From assembly GCA_963766765.1 (NCBI GenBank), contig CAVYBR010000008.1:1-64000 (forward strand): a stretch of 64,000 nt of DNA. The letters are read 5' to 3'. The notes under the pieces are model-generated. The model was not told the DNA's origin. It saw only the letters and a list, made by a program, of their open reading frames with translations, and did not search any database. Source of the DNA: JACCQS01 sp963766765 (GTDB lineage: Bacteria > Actinomycetota > Actinomycetes > Mycobacteriales > Geodermatophilaceae). Shown piece after piece: positions 61,968-64,000 of this stretch (position 1 is its first letter; each line of letters begins with the position of its first letter). The position numbers were made by a program, and so were the translations under genes.

Positions 61968-62384
61968 ATGTCTCGTCACCTGGCCGCCCTAGCCCTGGTC
62001 GTCCGCGACTATGACGAGGCGATCGCCTACTACTGCGGAGTGCTCGGGTTCGAGCTGGTCGAAGACACTGATCTCGGCGACGGCAAACGTTGGGTCCTGG
62101 TGGCACCGTCCACAGAGGCCGGATCGGCGCTGCTCCTCGCCAGAGCCAACGGGCCGGACCAGGTGGCCCGGATCGGCGACCAGACCGGCGGCCGCGTCTT
62201 CCTGTTTCTGCACACCGAGGACTTCGCGGCCGACCACGCCCGTTATGTGGCCGGCGGCGTGCGGTTCATCGAAGAGCCACGGCACGAGGAGTACGGGACG
62301 GTCGCCGTGTTCGAGGACCTGTACGGAAATCGCTGGGACATGATCGAACGTCGCCAGCTCGTCCCGACCCGGTCGCGCTCATGA
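61968..62384 (+). CDS. VOC-family protein (glyoxalase/bleomycin-resistance-like)
   Basis: 138 residues: MSRHLAALALVVRDYDEAIA, YYCGVLGFELVEDTDLGDGK, GGRVFLFLHTEDFAADHARY and GTVAVFEDLYGNRWDMIERR. The second Glu of the metal site is in VFEDLYGNRWDM. The stop overlaps the PhzF start (ATGA), so they are translated together. Substrate unknown. Confidence 0.9.
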   Translation: MSRHLAALALVVRDYDEAIAYYCGVLGFELVEDTDLGDGKRWVLVAPSTEAGSALLLARANGPDQVARIGDQTGGRVFLFLHTEDFAADHARYVAGGVRFIEEPRHEEYGTVAVFEDLYGNRWDMIERRQLVPTRSRS

Positions 62385-63310
62385 GTGAGGTGCGGCTGCG
62401 GATCATCGATGCATTCACCGATACGCCGTACGCCGGAAATTCCGCCGGCGTGGTCCTGCTGGACGGCGATGGGTGGCCGGACGAGGAATGGATGCGCCAG
62501 GTCGCTGCGGAGCTGAACTTCTCTGAGACCGCGTTCGCCCACCCATTGACTGACGACCACGCCGCGGATTGGGCGCTGCGTTGGTTCACCCCCGTCGTGG
62601 AAGCCGATCTGTGCGGCCACGCGACCTTGGCCACCGCCCATGCCATCGGCACCGACGCCGCTTCGGGCGGCGAAGCCGAGACCCCTGCCGCCCGGACCAC
62701 CGGGACAACCGGGCCTACCGAGGCCACCGCCACCCGGACCGTACGGTTCAGCAGCCGCAGCGGCGTCCTTCCGGCACACATCGCCGCCGACGGCGCGATC
62801 ACCCTGGACTTCCCCGCGGCGCCGCTCCGCGAGGTTGCGGTCCCGGCCGGTCTGGCCGAAGCGCTCGGCGCCGCGCCCCATGCGGTGCTCGAGACGGGCG
62901 CCACCCTGCGCGACCGGCTCGTCGTCCTGCGCGACGAGGCAGCCGTACGGGCACTGGCGCCCGATCTGGAAGCGCTCATTGCGGTGACCCGAGAGGGCAA
63001 CATCCGCGGCGTCATCGCAACCGCCGCCGCTGCGGATCCGGGCGGCGGCTACGACTTCGTGTCGCGGTTCTTCTGCCCGGGCGACGGGATCCCCGAGGAC
63101 CCGGTCACCGGTAGTGCGCACACCGCGCTGGCTCCGTACTGGTCAGGTCAGTTCGGGCGCGACCACCTCGTGGGTCTGCAGGCCTCGGCGCGCAGCGGGC
63201 TGGTCCGGACACAGCTGGCGGGCAACTCCGGTGCCGGGGACCGGGTCCTGCTCACCGGTCGCGCGGTCACCATCCTCGATGGCACCTGGCTGCACGGGCC
63301 GCCTGAGTGA
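62381..63310 (+). CDS. PhzF-family isomerase/epimerase
   Basis: 309-residue protein with the PhzF two-lobe fold. RIIDAFTDTPYAGNSAGVVL, ELNFSETAFAHP (with the catalytic Glu), RWFTPVVEADLCGHATLATA and RFFCPGDGIPEDPVTGSAHT are signature stretches. A low-complexity Thr/Ala loop (about residues 103-123) interrupts the first lobe. Not near phenazine genes; the reaction is unknown. Confidence 0.92.
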   Translation: MSEVRLRIIDAFTDTPYAGNSAGVVLLDGDGWPDEEWMRQVAAELNFSETAFAHPLTDDHAADWALRWFTPVVEADLCGHATLATAHAIGTDAASGGEAETPAARTTGTTGPTEATATRTVRFSSRSGVLPAHIAADGAITLDFPAAPLREVAVPAGLAEALGAAPHAVLETGATLRDRLVVLRDEAAVRALAPDLEALIAVTREGNIRGVIATAAAADPGGGYDFVSRFFCPGDGIPEDPVTGSAHTALAPYWSGQFGRDHLVGLQASARSGLVRTQLAGNSGAGDRVLLTGRAVTILDGTWLHGPPE

Positions 63311-63326
63311 CCCGCCGGCCGGCTGG

Positions 63327-63410
63327 GCCCAAAGTTGATCATCGGAAAATTGGAGCTTTATCGCTCAATTCAGCCAAACAAACCTCGATATTCCGATGAT
63401 CAACTTGGGC
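63327..63410. repeat. intergenic inverted repeat, GTTGATCATCGG family
   Basis: GCCCAAAGTTGATCATCGGAA (63327-63347) and TTCCGATGATCAACTTGGGC (63391-63410) form arms of about 20 bp with one unpaired A, enclosing about 43 AT-rich bases. It lies between the convergent PhzF and aminotransferase genes and shares its arms with the repeat at 49306. Confidence 0.8.
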
Positions 63411-63425
63411 TCTGTGACAGGGGAG

Positions 63426-64000
63426 TCAGTGCAGGCAGGACTCCGGCAGCTCGAACCAGCGCAGCGCTTCGAAGTCCGCCGATACGCGTTGGGTCGGGTC
63501 GTCACAGGCTGATTCGCAGCCCTCGCGCTCCGTAAAGACTCTGCGCGCAGCGTCCAGATAGCCGGCCAGCACGCTCTCGTCGGCGCGCTCCTGGTGATCG
63601 GGATAGCGCATGGCACCGTCCGCGTCATAGGTGACCTGGTGCAATCGCATCGGCGGCTCGGCCGGACCGTCACGATGTCGCCACAGCCCCGTGGCCGGGT
63701 CGAACTGGTAGTCCGGTAGCAGCCGAAACCCTTGGTCGGCAACGAGATGCACGGCAGCGACGATGTAGTCCAGGACCGCATCGCTGATGAAGTAGTTGAA
63801 GTTCACCCGTACCCAACCGGGCTTGATCCCCTCACAGCCGGAGGAGATCTCACGCTCGAACTCGCGGGACCGCTCGATGTCGATGCCGAGAAGTCGGTGC
63901 CCGTACGGACCGGCGCACGAACAGCCTCCGCGCGCCTGGATCCCGAACAGGTCGTTGAGCAGCGCGACCACGAAGTTGTGGTGCAGGTAGCGGCCGGCTG
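63426..64000 (-). CDS. class V aminotransferase, C-terminal part (runs off the window)
   Basis: PLP-dependent enzyme related to cysteine desulfurases. Visible are the last 191 residues: RYLHHNFVVALLNDLFGIQA, then RGGCSCAGPYGHRLLGIDIE (with the conserved Cys loop), GCEGIKPGWVRVNFNYFISD and LLPDYQFDPATGLWRHRDGP. The 5' part lies beyond 64000. Subfamily function unknown. Confidence 0.88.
   Translation of the reverse strand, partial: AGRYLHHNFVVALLNDLFGIQARGGCSCAGPYGHRLLGIDIERSREFEREISSGCEGIKPGWVRVNFNYFISDAVLDYIVAAVHLVADQGFRLLPDYQFDPATGLWRHRDGPAEPPMRLHQVTYDADGAMRYPDHQERADESVLAGYLDAARRVFTEREGCESACDDPTQRVSADFEALRWFELPESCLH

Overview
The window is two unrelated pieces of DNA joined at about position 5,220. 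Positions 1 to about 5,220 are AT-rich and carry a Bacteroidota gene order: an M20 amidohydrolase, then glmS, a DUF4270 lipoprotein and a short glycogen synthase on the minus strand. The rest is strongly GC-rich and actinobacterial: GTG/TTG starts, F420-type LLM oxidoreductase, TIGR03767-type phosphoesterase, DUF6318 lipoprotein, ROK-controlled sugar transport and paaABCDE. The join runs through the middle of two genes (the start of glgA and the end of a Z1 gene). I read it as an assembly or cloning chimera, not a biological fusion. Single-base frameshifts are common in both pieces, which fits uncorrected long-read sequence. Many genes were therefore reconstructed across two or more frames, and their start and end coordinates are approximate.

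From 5.2 to 19.4 kb lies a defence island. On the minus strand an apparent operon reads vsr, DUF1156 adenine methylase, HEPN-DUF499 ATPase, MORC/MutL-type ATPase, PD-(D/E)XK protein, Z1 helicase-like protein (cut by the join). Adjacent genes overlap or are a few bases apart. Divergently, a C5-cytosine methylase is followed by the start of another GHKL ATPase that runs directly into a DUF2075 P-loop protein lacking its N-terminus. The operon joins the methylase/ATPase pair typical of Hma-like systems to the MutL/Z1/nuclease set typical of Mza-like systems. A hicAB toxin-antitoxin pair with its own palindromic operator ends the island.

From 20 to 34.8 kb: a metallophosphoesterase with a lectin-like propeller, a TfoX-domain protein, an EamA transporter, a YbjN/TY-Chap-like protein, two tandem subtilisins each followed by a strong hairpin terminator, a receiver-thioredoxin reductase fusion coupled to a cyclic-nucleotide-domain histidine kinase, and an LLM oxidoreductase. 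From 34.8 to 39.8 kb is a xylFGH-like sugar ABC operon divergent from a ROK repressor, with an inverted pair of operator-like sites between them. From 39.9 to 46.3 kb are two secreted proteins and a second (MalEFGK-type) sugar ABC operon.

From 46.4 to 57.2 kb are small metabolic and repair genes: PEP-mutase family, ABM monooxygenase, Ada-AlkA, CehA/PHP hydrolase, VOC, FAD oxidoreductase, lipase, DUF998 and a GH38 mannosidase. From 57.3 to 61.5 kb is the phenylacetyl-CoA epoxidase operon paaABCDE with a 12-bp palindrome just upstream. The end holds a small membrane protein, a VOC protein, a PhzF-family enzyme and a partial class V aminotransferase. Several families of perfect intergenic palindromes are scattered through the actinobacterial part; one family occurs twice as a doublet with identical 42-bp spacing.
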